DNA of 64,000 nucleotides from Acinetobacter sp. C32I (GTDB lineage Bacteria; Pseudomonadota; Gammaproteobacteria; Pseudomonadales; Moraxellaceae): contig NZ_CP098480.1 of NCBI RefSeq assembly GCF_023702715.1, forward strand, positions 1,798,001-1,862,000, given 5' to 3'. Position numbers and translations under genes: made by a program. Shown here in pieces: positions 31,037-41,814 of this stretch. Position 1 is the stretch's first letter, and each line of letters starts with the position of its first letter. A model generated the notes under the pieces. The model was not told where the DNA came from and searched no databases. It was given only the letters and a program-made list of their open reading frames with translations.

Positions 31037-31147
31037 TTATAAAAAATATTCCCAGATTATGTAACCTAGACCGAATCCAAGAAATGCATACAGAGTAATG
31101 ATGAAGAATACAAAACTGGCATTATTCTTTTTTTTCAAAAAATTCAT
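31037..31147 (-). CDS. Small membrane protein, 36 residues
   Basis: Short reading frame: MNFLKKKNNASF, then one strongly hydrophobic segment (VFFIITLYAFLGFGLGYII) and the tail WEYFL. The ATG at 31147 has AAAGG about 8 bases upstream. A basic N-terminus followed by one membrane helix is the usual look of bacterial small membrane proteins (positive-inside). It stands alone between the hydrolase terminator and fadE, on the fadE strand but 216 bases downstream of it. Function unknown. The opposite-strand frame here is poly-Phe/Lys and not credible. Confidence 0.6.
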   Translation of the reverse strand: MNFLKKKNNASFVFFIITLYAFLGFGLGYIIWEYFL

Positions 31148-31362
31148 ATCGGTACCTTTGTCTTTGCTCAACTCATGTTGTTATAGTGCAATAAGATACA
31201 GACAAAAAAAAGACACAGAATTTTCTAAAAAAAATATAACAGATAAGCTTGGAAAAATTAGAACTGTTATGAAAACAGTCCCAAATATTATTAAAACATG
31301 GACAATAGCATCATCAATATATTCAGGACTGTTCGATCTTAATTTGAAAATACTAAAAACAA

Positions 31363-33828
31363 TCAGGTTTTAAGATGCGGATTATCCAGTGGCAGTTCCT
31401 TGTCTAAATGTGCATCAAAAATATCGGTCAGCATACTGTCATAACGTTTGGCGTTGTATTGTACAAGTGACTCTGCCTCAGCAGTTGTAATGAAACCTGT
31501 CTCAATCGCATCAGCAATATGTTGCTCAAAGGTCAAACCACTAAACTGATCTTTCGACTCCGCCTTTTTAAACTTATTCCACAACGGTTGTAGCTGTAGT
31601 AAAGCCTGAAAAGCAGATTCCATACGTCCCATCACATCGTTAGCATCGGTGTTGTAATAAACATGTTGCTTCAACTGATCTCTGAATGCATGTTCTTGCA
31701 TGATTAGCTGAGCCACCTCTTGCTTCAACTGATCCGATGGTGCTGCAATTGGACGACCAAATGGGAAGCACAGCAATTTGACCATACACGCAGCAAGCTT
31801 CATTGGGAAATTCTCATAGAAGCCAAAGAACGCTTCTTGCACTTGATATAAGGCTTTATTGAGGGCCAATTCTGCATGTTTTCGTTCGGCCTCAGTTCTT
31901 TGACCATGCTCATAGTATTTCAAAATTGCCGTAGCAATAAATAAATTCGCATGGATATCAGCCAACCGACCAGACAGCATTTCTTTACGTTTTAAATCAC
32001 CGGCTAAAATTCCAAGTGCCATATCTGCCGTCAATGCAAAATCGGCACTGAAACGGTTGATCTTGCTGTAATACGCTTTGGAAAAATCGTCTGCTTGTTG
32101 AGAGCCTTGATCTGAACCACCGGTAATCGAATATGCCGCTGCTCTCGCCGCACGATTAAAGGTATAAGCCAAATGTTTAAATAGTAAAGGAGAAAAAGTT
32201 TTGAAAGCAGATGCCTTATCTTCCGATTGCAATAACTGTAATTCTTCGAATAAATAAGGGTGACAACGCATTGAGCCTTGACCAAAAATCATCAATGAAC
32301 GAGTCAGAATATTGGCCCCTTCTACCGTAATCGCCACAGGAATAGATTGATAAGTCAGTGCAAGGAAGTTACGTGGACCTAATTGAATCGCTCGCCCACC
32401 GACCACGTCCATGCCATGATTGACCACTTTGCGCATGGTTTCAGTGGCATAGTATTTGGCCATTGCGGTCATCACCGCTGGCGTTCCGCCTTCGTTTAAA
32501 CCACAGGTGACTAAATAGCGAAACGACTCCAACATATAGGCATCACTGGCGATATCACTGGTCGCCTCTTGTACCCCTTCAAAATGCCCAACCGAGATTT
32601 TGAATTGTTGACGCACACTGGCAAATGCACCGACCAACAGGTAGCTCATTTCTCCTCCAGCCGTTGCCAAAGCAGGCAGTGAAATACCTCGACCCACGCC
32701 TAGGCACTCCATCAGCATACGCCAACCTTTACCTGCATTTTGCTGGCCACCAATAATCCAGTCCAATGGAATAAAGACATCACTGCCCTCAACCGTACCA
32801 TTCATAAACGGTGCGCCTGGATTATGTCGAGGGCCAATCTGAATACCTTCATGGTCAGCAGGAATCAAGGCACAGGTAATGCCATATTCCACTTTGCTTT
32901 TATCACCAAGCAAACCTTCTGGATCATAGAGCTTAAACGCCAGACCAATCACGGTGGCAATCGGTGCCAGCGTAATCCAGCGCTTGGAGAAATTCATTTT
33001 TAAACCGAGTACTTCATGGCCTTGGTACTGCCCATAACAGACCACTCCTGTATCAGGAATCGCCCCTGCATCTGACCCAGCTTCAGGGCTGGTCAAACCA
33101 AAACAAGGCACTTCTGTCCCTTTTGCCAATCCGGGTAAATAGCGTTGCTTTTGCTCTTCAGTCCCATAGTGCAGCAGTAACTCACCTGGCCCAAGCGAAT
33201 TTGGTACCATACAACTGACTGCAGCAGTTAAGGAACGAGACGCAATTTTGCTCATAATGCGACTTTGTGCAAACGGTGTAAATTGCTTACCGCCAAATGA
33301 TTTCGGAATAATCAAACCTAAAAAGCCGTTGTCTTTAATAAATTGCCAAACCTCTGGCGGTAGGTCTTTTTCTTGATGATGAATCTGCCATTCATCTAAC
33401 ATGGAACAGAGCTGTTGTACTTCATGATCTAAAAATGCTTGTTCTTCTGCAGATAAGGTTGGATAAGGATATTGATCAAACTTTTCCCAATCAGGCGCCC
33501 CCATAAACAGTTCTTTTTCCCACCAACTGGTCCCCGCTTCCAAAGCTTCTCTTTCCGTGACACTCATACTCGGCATTGCTTTTGAGAGAATATTAAACGC
33601 AGGTCGACTCAGCAAAGCATCACGCAAAGGTGCAATCAAAACAATTACACTCGCAAGAATAATCGGGATGCCCAGTAACAGACTCCACGGTGTTATCAAC
33701 ATACTACAGAGAATGGCGGCGACAATGGAAACAACACAGCCAACAGTTCGATTGGCTTCAAAATAAAAAACAGCCCATACCACAACTAACTGAATCAATA
33801 GGCCAAGCAATATCAATAATACAATCAT
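31363..33828 (-). CDS. fadE: Acyl-CoA dehydrogenase FadE
   Basis: 821 residues, the long FadE type (E. coli FadE is about 814). First step of fatty acid beta-oxidation, acyl-CoA to trans-2-enoyl-CoA. Two N-terminal hydrophobic segments (LLILLGLLIQLVVVWAVFYF and the next at 32-65) anchor it to the membrane. The dehydrogenase core shows CFGLTSPEAGSDAG, MNFSKRWITLAP and the late IQLGPRNFLALTYQSIPVAITVEG region, then a FadE-specific C-terminal domain. No fad partners are adjacent, and it appears monocistronic. Confidence 0.92.
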   Translation of the reverse strand: MIVLLILLGLLIQLVVVWAVFYFEANRTVGCVVSIVAAILCSMLITPWSLLLGIPIILASVIVLIAPLRDALLSRPAFNILSKAMPSMSVTEREALEAGTSWWEKELFMGAPDWEKFDQYPYPTLSAEEQAFLDHEVQQLCSMLDEWQIHHQEKDLPPEVWQFIKDNGFLGLIIPKSFGGKQFTPFAQSRIMSKIASRSLTAAVSCMVPNSLGPGELLLHYGTEEQKQRYLPGLAKGTEVPCFGLTSPEAGSDAGAIPDTGVVCYGQYQGHEVLGLKMNFSKRWITLAPIATVIGLAFKLYDPEGLLGDKSKVEYGITCALIPADHEGIQIGPRHNPGAPFMNGTVEGSDVFIPLDWIIGGQQNAGKGWRMLMECLGVGRGISLPALATAGGEMSYLLVGAFASVRQQFKISVGHFEGVQEATSDIASDAYMLESFRYLVTCGLNEGGTPAVMTAMAKYYATETMRKVVNHGMDVVGGRAIQLGPRNFLALTYQSIPVAITVEGANILTRSLMIFGQGSMRCHPYLFEELQLLQSEDKASAFKTFSPLLFKHLAYTFNRAARAAAYSITGGSDQGSQQADDFSKAYYSKINRFSADFALTADMALGILAGDLKRKEMLSGRLADIHANLFIATAILKYYEHGQRTEAERKHAELALNKALYQVQEAFFGFYENFPMKLAACMVKLLCFPFGRPIAAPSDQLKQEVAQLIMQEHAFRDQLKQHVYYNTDANDVMGRMESAFQALLQLQPLWNKFKKAESKDQFSGLTFEQHIADAIETGFITTAEAESLVQYNAKRYDSMLTDIFDAHLDKELPLDNPHLKT

Positions 33829-34203
33829 ATTTGCTCCGTTATCTCAGATTGGGATGAAGATGAAATAAGAAAGATCTGAATTAATTTATGATGAACGTCT
33901 TTCTTTAATAAAAACGGCTATTTTTTATTCTACATATCGAAGTGCTATTTGCTTGATTAACTACTAAAATTTACACAAAGGCATTCAGATGATACTGAAA
34001 AATAAAAATCATGAGCTAAACAGAATACCGCTCTAAAAAATTGGAATCCTTTCCCTCAAAAATCCAAAAATAAAATCATCAATCCCTATTCTTTTAAAGG
34101 CTCTCGGCAAAAAATAACTGAGGCAAGCTGCTTATTACGACGGTGAACTAGTATCTATGAAACCGACATTAGATCACCGCAACTCTTGCTCAACCAACTC
34201 AAT
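33829..34203. other. Intergenic region upstream of fadE
   Basis: About 375 AT-rich bases with no reading frame I would support. It must hold the fadE promoter at its left end and the end of the RND operon at its right end. I see no clear terminator hairpin for that operon and no recognisable FadR-like operator. Confidence 0.4.
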
Positions 34204-35607
34204 TTAAGACAAAGAATTCATCCCACCACCCAATGCAGCCACCAATTGCGCTGAATTTTTGAGATGCAACTGCTGTAATTCCAATAAACGTTCTTCTGCA
34301 CTCAAACGCAGATTCTGTGCTGTCGCGACTTCTAGATAACTGACCAAACCTGCTTGATAACGCTGCTTGGCAACCCGTTCATTTTCAATCGACAACTTAA
34401 GCAGTTGCTGTTGTGCTACGATCTGCTGCTGGAAATGACCTGCTTGCAGCAAACCATCTTCCACCTCTTTCCAGCCTGTTAAAACTGAATGTTTATAGGC
34501 AGCAAGCTTTTCATCGTAATTGGCTTGAGCTTGTTGAATATCAGCCTTTCGTTTTCCCCCATCAAACAACGTGCCTAAGACTTTTGCACCCATTGACCAT
34601 GCGGTATTGGGTGACTGCAATAAAGTATGGAAAACCTGACTATTGGCACTGCTATCCAAGCTGATAGTCAAATCAGGTAGCCATGCGGTTTGTGCTAAGC
34701 CTAATTGCGCATGTGTCATTGCCAATTCCCGTTCGCTACGAATCACATCGGGACGTTGTGCCAACAACCGACTTGGAATTTGGGTCGGGATTTGAGGGGT
34801 ACTAAATTGATAGCGATTTTTATTTAAATTAAAGTCCGCCACATTACGTCCAACTAAGACTGCCAACACATTTTCTTGCAAATCACGACTACGTTGTAGC
34901 TCTAACAGTTGCAACCCGACTTGTTTAAGTTGGGTCTCCGCCTGAATCACATCAGCCCGTGCAATCATGCCTGCTTGGTATTGCTGCTGTAAAATACGCA
35001 CAGATCGTTGATCACTTTGCTGGGTCTGATTTAACACATCCAGTTTGGCGTCGAATAAGCGAATGCTCCAATAGGCCTCTGCTGCGAGCAGTTGCTGACT
35101 CAGCTGAATGGCAGCTAAATCTGCAGTAGATGCTTGCAAGTTGGCCTGTTGCCCTTCCACCGCTTTTGCAACTCTCCCCCAAAGATCAGGGATCCAACTC
35201 ACTGCAACATTGGCACCGAATTGACGACTCTTGCCAACGTTTTTATTTTCGGTTTGATTGGCATTGCCGCCCATGCTGATGCTCGGAAGTGCATTGGCAC
35301 GTTGTCCATCCAACAATGCCATAGCATGGCGATACTTAGCTTGGGCCTGTTGGATGCTCAAGTTGTCCTGATCCAATTGCTGTATCAGCTTGGATAAGAT
35401 CGGATCCTGATACATCTCCCACCATTGCTGCGGTGTCGCTGCTATCTTGGAAGCTTCAATCCACTGCAAATCTGCATATTTATATTGTGCAGCACTCTGA
35501 ATCACAGGCTGCTGATAGGCTGCTGGCTTAAAAGTACTGGACTGACATGCCGTGAGCAGCATCGTCACTGCGATACCGATAGAAAGTGTAAAAACTGTTT
35601 TTTTCAT
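34204..35607 (-). CDS. RND efflux outer-membrane channel lipoprotein (OprM/NodT family)
   Basis: 467 residues. A lipoprotein signal with lipobox LLTAC at about residue 21 is followed by two OEP repeats typical of TolC/OprM channels, with the recurring LNQTQQSDQRSVRILQQQYQAGM and RYQAGLVSYLEVATAQN segments. It forms the exit duct for the RND pump encoded directly upstream; the gap to the second transporter is 9 bases. Having its own channel makes the system closer to Pseudomonas MuxABC-OpmB than to E. coli MdtABC, which uses TolC. Confidence 0.9.
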   Translation of the reverse strand: MKKTVFTLSIGIAVTMLLTACQSSTFKPAAYQQPVIQSAAQYKYADLQWIEASKIAATPQQWWEMYQDPILSKLIQQLDQDNLSIQQAQAKYRHAMALLDGQRANALPSISMGGNANQTENKNVGKSRQFGANVAVSWIPDLWGRVAKAVEGQQANLQASTADLAAIQLSQQLLAAEAYWSIRLFDAKLDVLNQTQQSDQRSVRILQQQYQAGMIARADVIQAETQLKQVGLQLLELQRSRDLQENVLAVLVGRNVADFNLNKNRYQFSTPQIPTQIPSRLLAQRPDVIRSERELAMTHAQLGLAQTAWLPDLTISLDSSANSQVFHTLLQSPNTAWSMGAKVLGTLFDGGKRKADIQQAQANYDEKLAAYKHSVLTGWKEVEDGLLQAGHFQQQIVAQQQLLKLSIENERVAKQRYQAGLVSYLEVATAQNLRLSAEERLLELQQLHLKNSAQLVAALGGGMNSLS

Positions 35608-35616
35608 AGCGACTTC

Positions 35617-38600
35617 CTATTTACTCCAACGCAAGATATTTAATCGCAGTTTGAAGCGATTCAGGAATTGAGCAAATTTTTCAAATATGAGATACATCAC
35701 TGGGGTGGTATATAAGGTTAATAATTGCCCCAGTGCCAATCCGCCAACAATGGCAATCCCAAGTGGTTGCCGCATTTCCGAGCCTTCTCCCCAACCGAGT
35801 GCCAAAGGAATCGCACCCAATAAAGCTGCGGTATTGGTCATTAAAATCGGTCTAAAACGCAATGTTGCCGCAGCAATAATGCTGTCTAAATCGGTGTGAC
35901 CTTGGCGTCGTTGCTGCAAAGTAAAATCAATCAGCAAGATCGCATTTTTCACCACAATCCCGATTAGCAAAAAGATGCCTAACAAGGCAATCAGACTAAA
36001 CGGAATCTGAAACAGCCATAAGCTGAGTAAAGCCCCCAAAGCCGCCGTTGGAATAGTGGATAAAATAGTAAAAGGATGCACAATACTTTCATAATTGATC
36101 CCCAAGACAATAAAAATCAGCACGATCACAGCCGCAATCAAAGCAGGCGTACTCAAACCTGCCTGTAGGCTTTCAGTTTCAACATCGCGATCTGTCATTA
36201 CAAAGATTTCTTTTGGCAGCATGATCTTTGGCAAGACCTGACGGATCGCAGCATCGGCTTGTTCATAGCTATAGCCTTTCTTAACCACATAACCCACCCC
36301 CATTGCGGCAAATTGATTACGGCGATAAACCCGATCATTGCTAATGCCATAACTCCACGTAGCAAAATTGCTTAAGGGCACATAGATCCCTTGTTGATTT
36401 GGCACTTTCACATCCGCCAAGGCTTCTGGATGTTCGGTAAAACGTTGGTCAACTTCCATCACCACATAGAACTGATCATTGCGATCATAAATTGTGGAAA
36501 TCTGCCGTTGCGAAAAGGAGTTATTGAGCACACTGGAAATACTTTCAATATCAATGCCCAATCGTTTTGCAGCTTCACGGTCAATATCCAAAGTAACATG
36601 CTGCGCGCCTTCATCACCCTGTGTTTCCACCTCTTCAAACTCAGGCAGTTTACGCATGGCCTCGGCCACTTTGGGTGCCCATTCACGTAATAAGCTCACA
36701 TTGTCAGATTGCAGTAACAGCAAATATTCTTGGGCATTACCACTGGAAAAAGGATCATCCAATTCCAAATCTTGTTCGACATCTGCTGAGAACACTGCCC
36801 CTGCCTGCCAAGGTACATTTTTCTTTAAACGCTCGACCACCTGTTTGGAGCTTAAACCGTCACGTTCAGCTTTTGGCTTGAGACTGACCATCAAAAATGA
36901 GTTGGTCATGCCACCACCGCCACCTGAAGTACCGACCACATCCTGCACCGCAGGATCTTTGAGTAAGGCTTGGTTAAATGCAGCAATTTTCGGCTGCATA
37001 ATCTGAAAAGAAAAACCATCATCGCCACGAATAAAGGCACCAACTCGCCCTGTGTCTTGTTCAGGCAAAACACGTTTAGGCAATAAATTGTAGAGATAAA
37101 CTGAAGCAATGATTGCCGCCAGCCACAGCACCACAATCAGATAAGCATGTTTGAGTACCCAATGCAGAGAGCGAATATAAGATTGGGTCAAGCCCTGAAT
37201 CAGATCATGGCTATAACGATACAGTCGTGGAGGGGTATTAAGAGATAGAGGTTTTAAACAGCGTGCTGATAAGCTGGGGGTTAAGATCAAGGAAACAAAA
37301 ACCGAGAGCAACACCACAAAGACCAAGGTCAATGAAAACTCTCTAAACAAGCGTTCAATCACACCGCCCATAAACAAGACCGAGAGGAAAATCACCATCA
37401 ATGCCAGGTTCATGGCAATCAATGTAAAGCCAACCTCTTGGATGCCTTTTACCGCTGCTTGTGCAGGTGAATCGCCTTGTTCGATATAGCGTTCAATATT
37501 TTCGAGTACCACAATGGCATCATCCACCACCAAGCCAATCGCCACGATGATCGCCATAATCGACAGGTTATTCAGTGAAAAGCCAGCCAAATAAATCAGA
37601 CTACATACGCCAATTAAAGTGACCAGTAATGCCATTGCAGGAATCACCGCACTTTGCAGCCGCCCCAACATCAGCACCACAACGATGACCACCAGCAACA
37701 TGGATAAAAACAAGGTATCCCTTGCTTCCTCTAAACTGTTACGGACAATAGTCGAGCCATCCATCACCACAGTTAATTGCGCATCACGTGGCATCAGTTC
37801 TGTTAGAACGGGCAATTTGGCTTTAATCAGATCAATGGTCGCCACAGTATTGGCATTTGGCTGTCGGCTAATCTTTAAAATCACCGCAGGCTGTCCATTG
37901 TGAAAACCACTGACATAGCGGTTTTCAACCGAATCATGTACTTCTGCAATATCTTTTAAGCGAACAATGCCTTGATCGGTATGTCGGATGACCAGATCGG
38001 TAAAATCTTGGGCGGTCTTTAATTCTGTAGAAAGTGCCACTTGCCAGCGTAATTGCTGTTGCTCCACCACGCCCAATGCCTGCACCACATTACTTTTCGC
38101 GACAGCCTGTCGCACCTGTTCGAGAGAAATGCCCGTTGAAACTAAAGCCGTTGGATTGATAGTGATACGCACGGCAGGCATGGAAGCCCCATCAATTGCC
38201 ACTTCACCGACCCCACTGATTTGGGCCAAATTCGGTTGTAATTGATTGGAGGCAATTTCGTATAGCTTTGCCGCTGAAAGTTGTTTTGAGCTGAGTGCCA
38301 AATAAAAAATCGGACTTTGACTCGGATTGATTTTAAAATACTCAGGCGGACTCGGCATGCCCGCAGGTAGCTGTGACATCGCCGCATTGATGGCGGCCTG
38401 AACTTCACGCGCCGCTTCGTTAATATCGGTATTTAAATCAAAATGTAACACCACCTGTGTCGAACTTTGATTACTGGATGAATTAATCGCTTTAACCCCA
38501 GATACCCCCATCATGGCACGTTCCAACGGGGTTGCTACTGTTGCAGACATACTTTCTGGACTGGCACCGGGCAGATTGGCACGCACCACAATGGTCGGAA

Positions 38601-38724
38601 TATCTGCTTGTGGCAATGCCGCAACAGGCAAACGCAAATAGGCCAATATACCGAGTAAAACAATCGCAATCCCCAACAGCACACTGGCCACTGGACGTTG
38701 CACAAACACAGACAGCAACGTCAT
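35617..38724 (-). CDS. RND efflux transporter, MdtC/MuxC-like
   Basis: 1035 residues. RND pump with 12 membrane helices and two large periplasmic loops. It opens with LLSVFVQRPVASVLLGIAIVLLG and has the proton-relay helix-4 pattern AIGLVVDDAIVVLENIERY. It starts inside the last codons of the other pump gene (4-base ATGA overlap), the hallmark of the MdtB-MdtC heteromultimer. Substrates for such pumps include bile salts, novobiocin and some beta-lactams; which apply here is not readable. Confidence 0.92.
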   Translation of the reverse strand: MTLLSVFVQRPVASVLLGIAIVLLGILAYLRLPVAALPQADIPTIVVRANLPGASPESMSATVATPLERAMMGVSGVKAINSSSNQSSTQVVLHFDLNTDINEAAREVQAAINAAMSQLPAGMPSPPEYFKINPSQSPIFYLALSSKQLSAAKLYEIASNQLQPNLAQISGVGEVAIDGASMPAVRITINPTALVSTGISLEQVRQAVAKSNVVQALGVVEQQQLRWQVALSTELKTAQDFTDLVIRHTDQGIVRLKDIAEVHDSVENRYVSGFHNGQPAVILKISRQPNANTVATIDLIKAKLPVLTELMPRDAQLTVVMDGSTIVRNSLEEARDTLFLSMLLVVIVVVLMLGRLQSAVIPAMALLVTLIGVCSLIYLAGFSLNNLSIMAIIVAIGLVVDDAIVVLENIERYIEQGDSPAQAAVKGIQEVGFTLIAMNLALMVIFLSVLFMGGVIERLFREFSLTLVFVVLLSVFVSLILTPSLSARCLKPLSLNTPPRLYRYSHDLIQGLTQSYIRSLHWVLKHAYLIVVLWLAAIIASVYLYNLLPKRVLPEQDTGRVGAFIRGDDGFSFQIMQPKIAAFNQALLKDPAVQDVVGTSGGGGGMTNSFLMVSLKPKAERDGLSSKQVVERLKKNVPWQAGAVFSADVEQDLELDDPFSSGNAQEYLLLLQSDNVSLLREWAPKVAEAMRKLPEFEEVETQGDEGAQHVTLDIDREAAKRLGIDIESISSVLNNSFSQRQISTIYDRNDQFYVVMEVDQRFTEHPEALADVKVPNQQGIYVPLSNFATWSYGISNDRVYRRNQFAAMGVGYVVKKGYSYEQADAAIRQVLPKIMLPKEIFVMTDRDVETESLQAGLSTPALIAAVIVLIFIVLGINYESIVHPFTILSTIPTAALGALLSLWLFQIPFSLIALLGIFLLIGIVVKNAILLIDFTLQQRRQGHTDLDSIIAAATLRFRPILMTNTAALLGAIPLALGWGEGSEMRQPLGIAIVGGLALGQLLTLYTTPVMYLIFEKFAQFLNRFKLRLNILRWSK

Positions 38725-41700
38725 TGCGATGCTCCTGTCTGATCTGAAAGTAGGTTTGCATCGGGTTGCTTGGCTTGCAGGCGATCAAAAAACAGATATA
38801 CCACGGGTGTGGTAAATAAGGTGAGCACCTGACTGACCAATAGACCACCGACCATCACCAACCCGAGTGGCTGACGAAGTTCAGCCCCAGAACCCGAAGC
38901 CAGCATCAGCGGAATTGCACCCACTACCGCTGCAAGTGTGGTCATCAAAATTGGACGGAACCGTAATAAAGCAGCCTGATAAATGGCTTGCTCAGCCGAC
39001 AAGCCCTGATGACGTTGTGCCGCAAGTGCAAAATCCACCATCATGATACCGTTTTTCTTGACCAAACCAATCAATAAAATAATCCCGATCAGTGCAATCA
39101 TGTCCAACGGCTGGCCCACCATGAACAAGGCTAGTAATGCGCCTATCGCGGCAGAAGGTAAGGTTGAAAGAATGGTCACAGGATGGATAAAGCTTTCATA
39201 CAGCATGCCGAGCACAATATACATGGTCACAATCGCGGCAATCACCAACCAAAAGGTATGTTGCTGTGAGTTTTCAAAAGCTGCTGCTGCGCCTTGCAGT
39301 TGAACCTGTAGCTCTGGCGGTAGCTCAAGACTTTGTTTAACCTGCTCAATTGCATTAATCGCTTCGCCTAAAGACACCCCCTTGGCTAAATTAAAAGAAA
39401 TCCCAACGGCAGGAAATTGCGACTGTTGCTGTAAAAGAATCGGCGCATGTTTTTCGACAATCGTGGCGACAGAGCTCAATAAAATTGGCTGTCCTTGGTT
39501 GTTGTGAATATAGGTTTGGTTTAAGGCCTCAATCCCTTGGGTGAGTTTTGGGTCTAACTCTAAAACAATGCGGTACTGATTAGACTGTGTATATAAAGTT
39601 GCAATTTGCCGCTGCGCAAATAAATTCTGCAAAGCCAAACTAATGTCTTCAAGGGTTAGACCTAAACGCGCAGCCGCATCTCGATTGACCCCAATATAGG
39701 CTTGTAAACCTTGCCCTGCATCCTCACTGGTTACTTCTGCAAATGCAGCCTGCTGACGCAAGGCCTGAACCAGTTTAGGCGTCCACTCCTCAACCAATTG
39801 ATTTTTGTGTGCAGTCACACTGAGTTGATATTGGGTGCGGCTAATTTTGTCTTCTATACTGAGTTCTTGTACGGGTTGCATCCAACCTTTAATGCCATGT
39901 ACCTGTGCAAAATTTTCATTCAGTCGTGTCATCACTTCCGCAGCAGGTGCACGTTCGGCATGCGCTTTTAAATTCACCAAAATACGCCCATTGCTTAACT
40001 TCGGATTATTGGCATCCACACCAATAAAGGAAGATAAGCTGGCAACCGCAGGATCTTTTAAAATCACTTCGGCCAAAGCCTGTTGGCGTTCACTCATGGC
40101 TTGAAATGAAATCTGGTCAGGGGCTTCCGTCACCACCTGAATCACACTATTGTCCTGTACAGGGAAAAAGCCTTTGGGAATCGACCAATACAGCAGTCCT
40201 GCCAATAGCACTGTTGCCAACATCACCATCAAGGTCAGTACTTGGTGTCGAAGTACCCATTGCAACAACTTGGCATAGTGCTGAATGACACGATCCAGAC
40301 TCCATCGACTCGGTTGCTGTGCATGCTTGGGTGCATCTTTCAGTAAATAGGCACACATCATGGGGGTTAAAGTCAGCGAAACGAGCAATGAAAGTGCAAT
40401 TGCAGCAGCCAGTGTCACAGCAAACTCATGGAACAATCGCCCAACCACATCGCCCATAAAAAGCAAAGGAATCAAAACTGCAATCAAGGAAATCGTCAAT
40501 GAAATCAGGGTAAAGCCAATTTCTTTGGAACCTTTCAATGCCGCTTGCAACATGCTTTCACCAGACTCGCGGTGTCGTGCAATATTTTCGAGCATGACGA
40601 TAGCATCATCCACCACAAATCCCGTTGCGATGGTTAAGGCCATTAAAGTCAGGTTATTCACCGAGAAGCCAAGAAAATACATCAATACAAACGTACCAAT
40701 AATCGATAGCGGTACGGCGATACTCGGAATCAGGGTCGCAGCAAAATTACGTAAAAATAAGAAGGTGACCAACACCACCAAACACACGGCGAAGACCAAT
40801 TCTTTTTGTACATCTTTAATCGAGCTACGAATACTTTCTGTTCGGTCAGTGAGGACGCGAATACGAACATTGTCGGGTAGATTCTGTTGTAACTCAGGCA
40901 GTATTTTTTTGATCTGATCAGCCACCTCAATCACATTGGCATTAGGCTGACGCTGGATATTTACCAAAATAGCCGATTGGCTGTCCGCCCATGCAGCCAT
41001 ATAGCGATCTTCACTACCCTCAAGTACTTGTGCAACATCTTTTAAACGAATCGGTGCGCCATTATTCCAACGTAAAATCAGGTTTTCATAATCGGCAATC
41101 GAACGCATCTGATCATTGGCATCGAGCATTGTCGATCGAAAAGGCCCATCAAAACTCCCTTTTGGTTGATTAGCATTGGCAGCAGAAATAGCCGTACGTA
41201 CATCTTCGGCACTGAGCTTAAACGCTGCCAAAGCAGCTGGATTCATCTGCACGCGGATCGCAGGACGTTGCCCGCCTGCAAGACTGACCATTCCCACGCC
41301 TGAAAGTTGCGACAGTTTTTGCGCCACTCGGGTATCGACCATGTCATAGACTGTGGTCAGTGGCAAACTGTCAGAACTAATCGCCAAAGTAATCACGGGC
41401 ACATCGGCAGGATTCACTTTGCGATAGATTGGCGGTGTGGGTAAATCATTGGGCAATTTACTACTTGCGGTACTTAATGCCGACTGTACTTCTTGCTCGA
41501 CAATGCCCAGCTCGGCAGTTAACTCAAATTGCAGGGTGATCACCGATGCCCCAACCGAACTATTCGAAGACATTTGCTTCAAACCTGCAATTTTGCCCAT
41601 TTCTCGTTCTAAAGGTGAGCTAATGGTTCGCTGTACCGTGTCTGGATTTGCACCTGGCTGAAAGGTGTATATCTGAATAATCGGATAATCGACTTGTGGC

Positions 41701-41810
41701 AATGCCGATACGGGTAATAAACGCCAAACCAGTAGGCCACTAAAAAACAGTGCCAACATCAATAAAGTGGTGGCGACGGGTCGTAAAATAAAGAATCTGG
41801 AAATATTCAT
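38721..41810 (-). CDS. RND efflux transporter, MdtB/MuxB-like
   Basis: 1029 residues. RND pump starting MNISRFFILRPVATTLLMLA, with helix-4 ATGFVVDDAIVMLENIARH carrying the paired Asp of the proton relay. Full length with the usual duplicated membrane half. Works with the MdtC-like subunit, which it overlaps by 4 bases, and with the membrane-fusion protein 4 bases upstream. Confidence 0.92.
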   Translation of the reverse strand: MNISRFFILRPVATTLLMLALFFSGLLVWRLLPVSALPQVDYPIIQIYTFQPGANPDTVQRTISSPLEREMGKIAGLKQMSSNSSVGASVITLQFELTAELGIVEQEVQSALSTASSKLPNDLPTPPIYRKVNPADVPVITLAISSDSLPLTTVYDMVDTRVAQKLSQLSGVGMVSLAGGQRPAIRVQMNPAALAAFKLSAEDVRTAISAANANQPKGSFDGPFRSTMLDANDQMRSIADYENLILRWNNGAPIRLKDVAQVLEGSEDRYMAAWADSQSAILVNIQRQPNANVIEVADQIKKILPELQQNLPDNVRIRVLTDRTESIRSSIKDVQKELVFAVCLVVLVTFLFLRNFAATLIPSIAVPLSIIGTFVLMYFLGFSVNNLTLMALTIATGFVVDDAIVMLENIARHRESGESMLQAALKGSKEIGFTLISLTISLIAVLIPLLFMGDVVGRLFHEFAVTLAAAIALSLLVSLTLTPMMCAYLLKDAPKHAQQPSRWSLDRVIQHYAKLLQWVLRHQVLTLMVMLATVLLAGLLYWSIPKGFFPVQDNSVIQVVTEAPDQISFQAMSERQQALAEVILKDPAVASLSSFIGVDANNPKLSNGRILVNLKAHAERAPAAEVMTRLNENFAQVHGIKGWMQPVQELSIEDKISRTQYQLSVTAHKNQLVEEWTPKLVQALRQQAAFAEVTSEDAGQGLQAYIGVNRDAAARLGLTLEDISLALQNLFAQRQIATLYTQSNQYRIVLELDPKLTQGIEALNQTYIHNNQGQPILLSSVATIVEKHAPILLQQQSQFPAVGISFNLAKGVSLGEAINAIEQVKQSLELPPELQVQLQGAAAAFENSQQHTFWLVIAAIVTMYIVLGMLYESFIHPVTILSTLPSAAIGALLALFMVGQPLDMIALIGIILLIGLVKKNGIMMVDFALAAQRHQGLSAEQAIYQAALLRFRPILMTTLAAVVGAIPLMLASGSGAELRQPLGLVMVGGLLVSQVLTLFTTPVVYLFFDRLQAKQPDANLLSDQTGASQ

Positions 41811-41814
41811 ACGC

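Noticed and set aside
31098..31373. 91-codon plus-strand frame over the fadE end
   Set aside because: Phe/Lys runs from poly-T/A; the minus-strand 36-codon frame here has a better start and membrane profile.
36494..37006. 170-codon plus-strand frame
   Set aside because: Lies wholly inside the MdtC-like pump gene on the other strand, with Ser/Arg-rich content and no ribosome binding site.
38492..38848. 118-codon Cys-rich minus-strand frame spanning the two pump genes
   Set aside because: Same strand but other frame of mdtB/mdtC; no plausible start and Cys-rich noise.
40360..40917. 185-codon plus-strand frame
   Set aside because: Antisense to the MdtB-like gene; composition is an artefact of that gene's codon bias.
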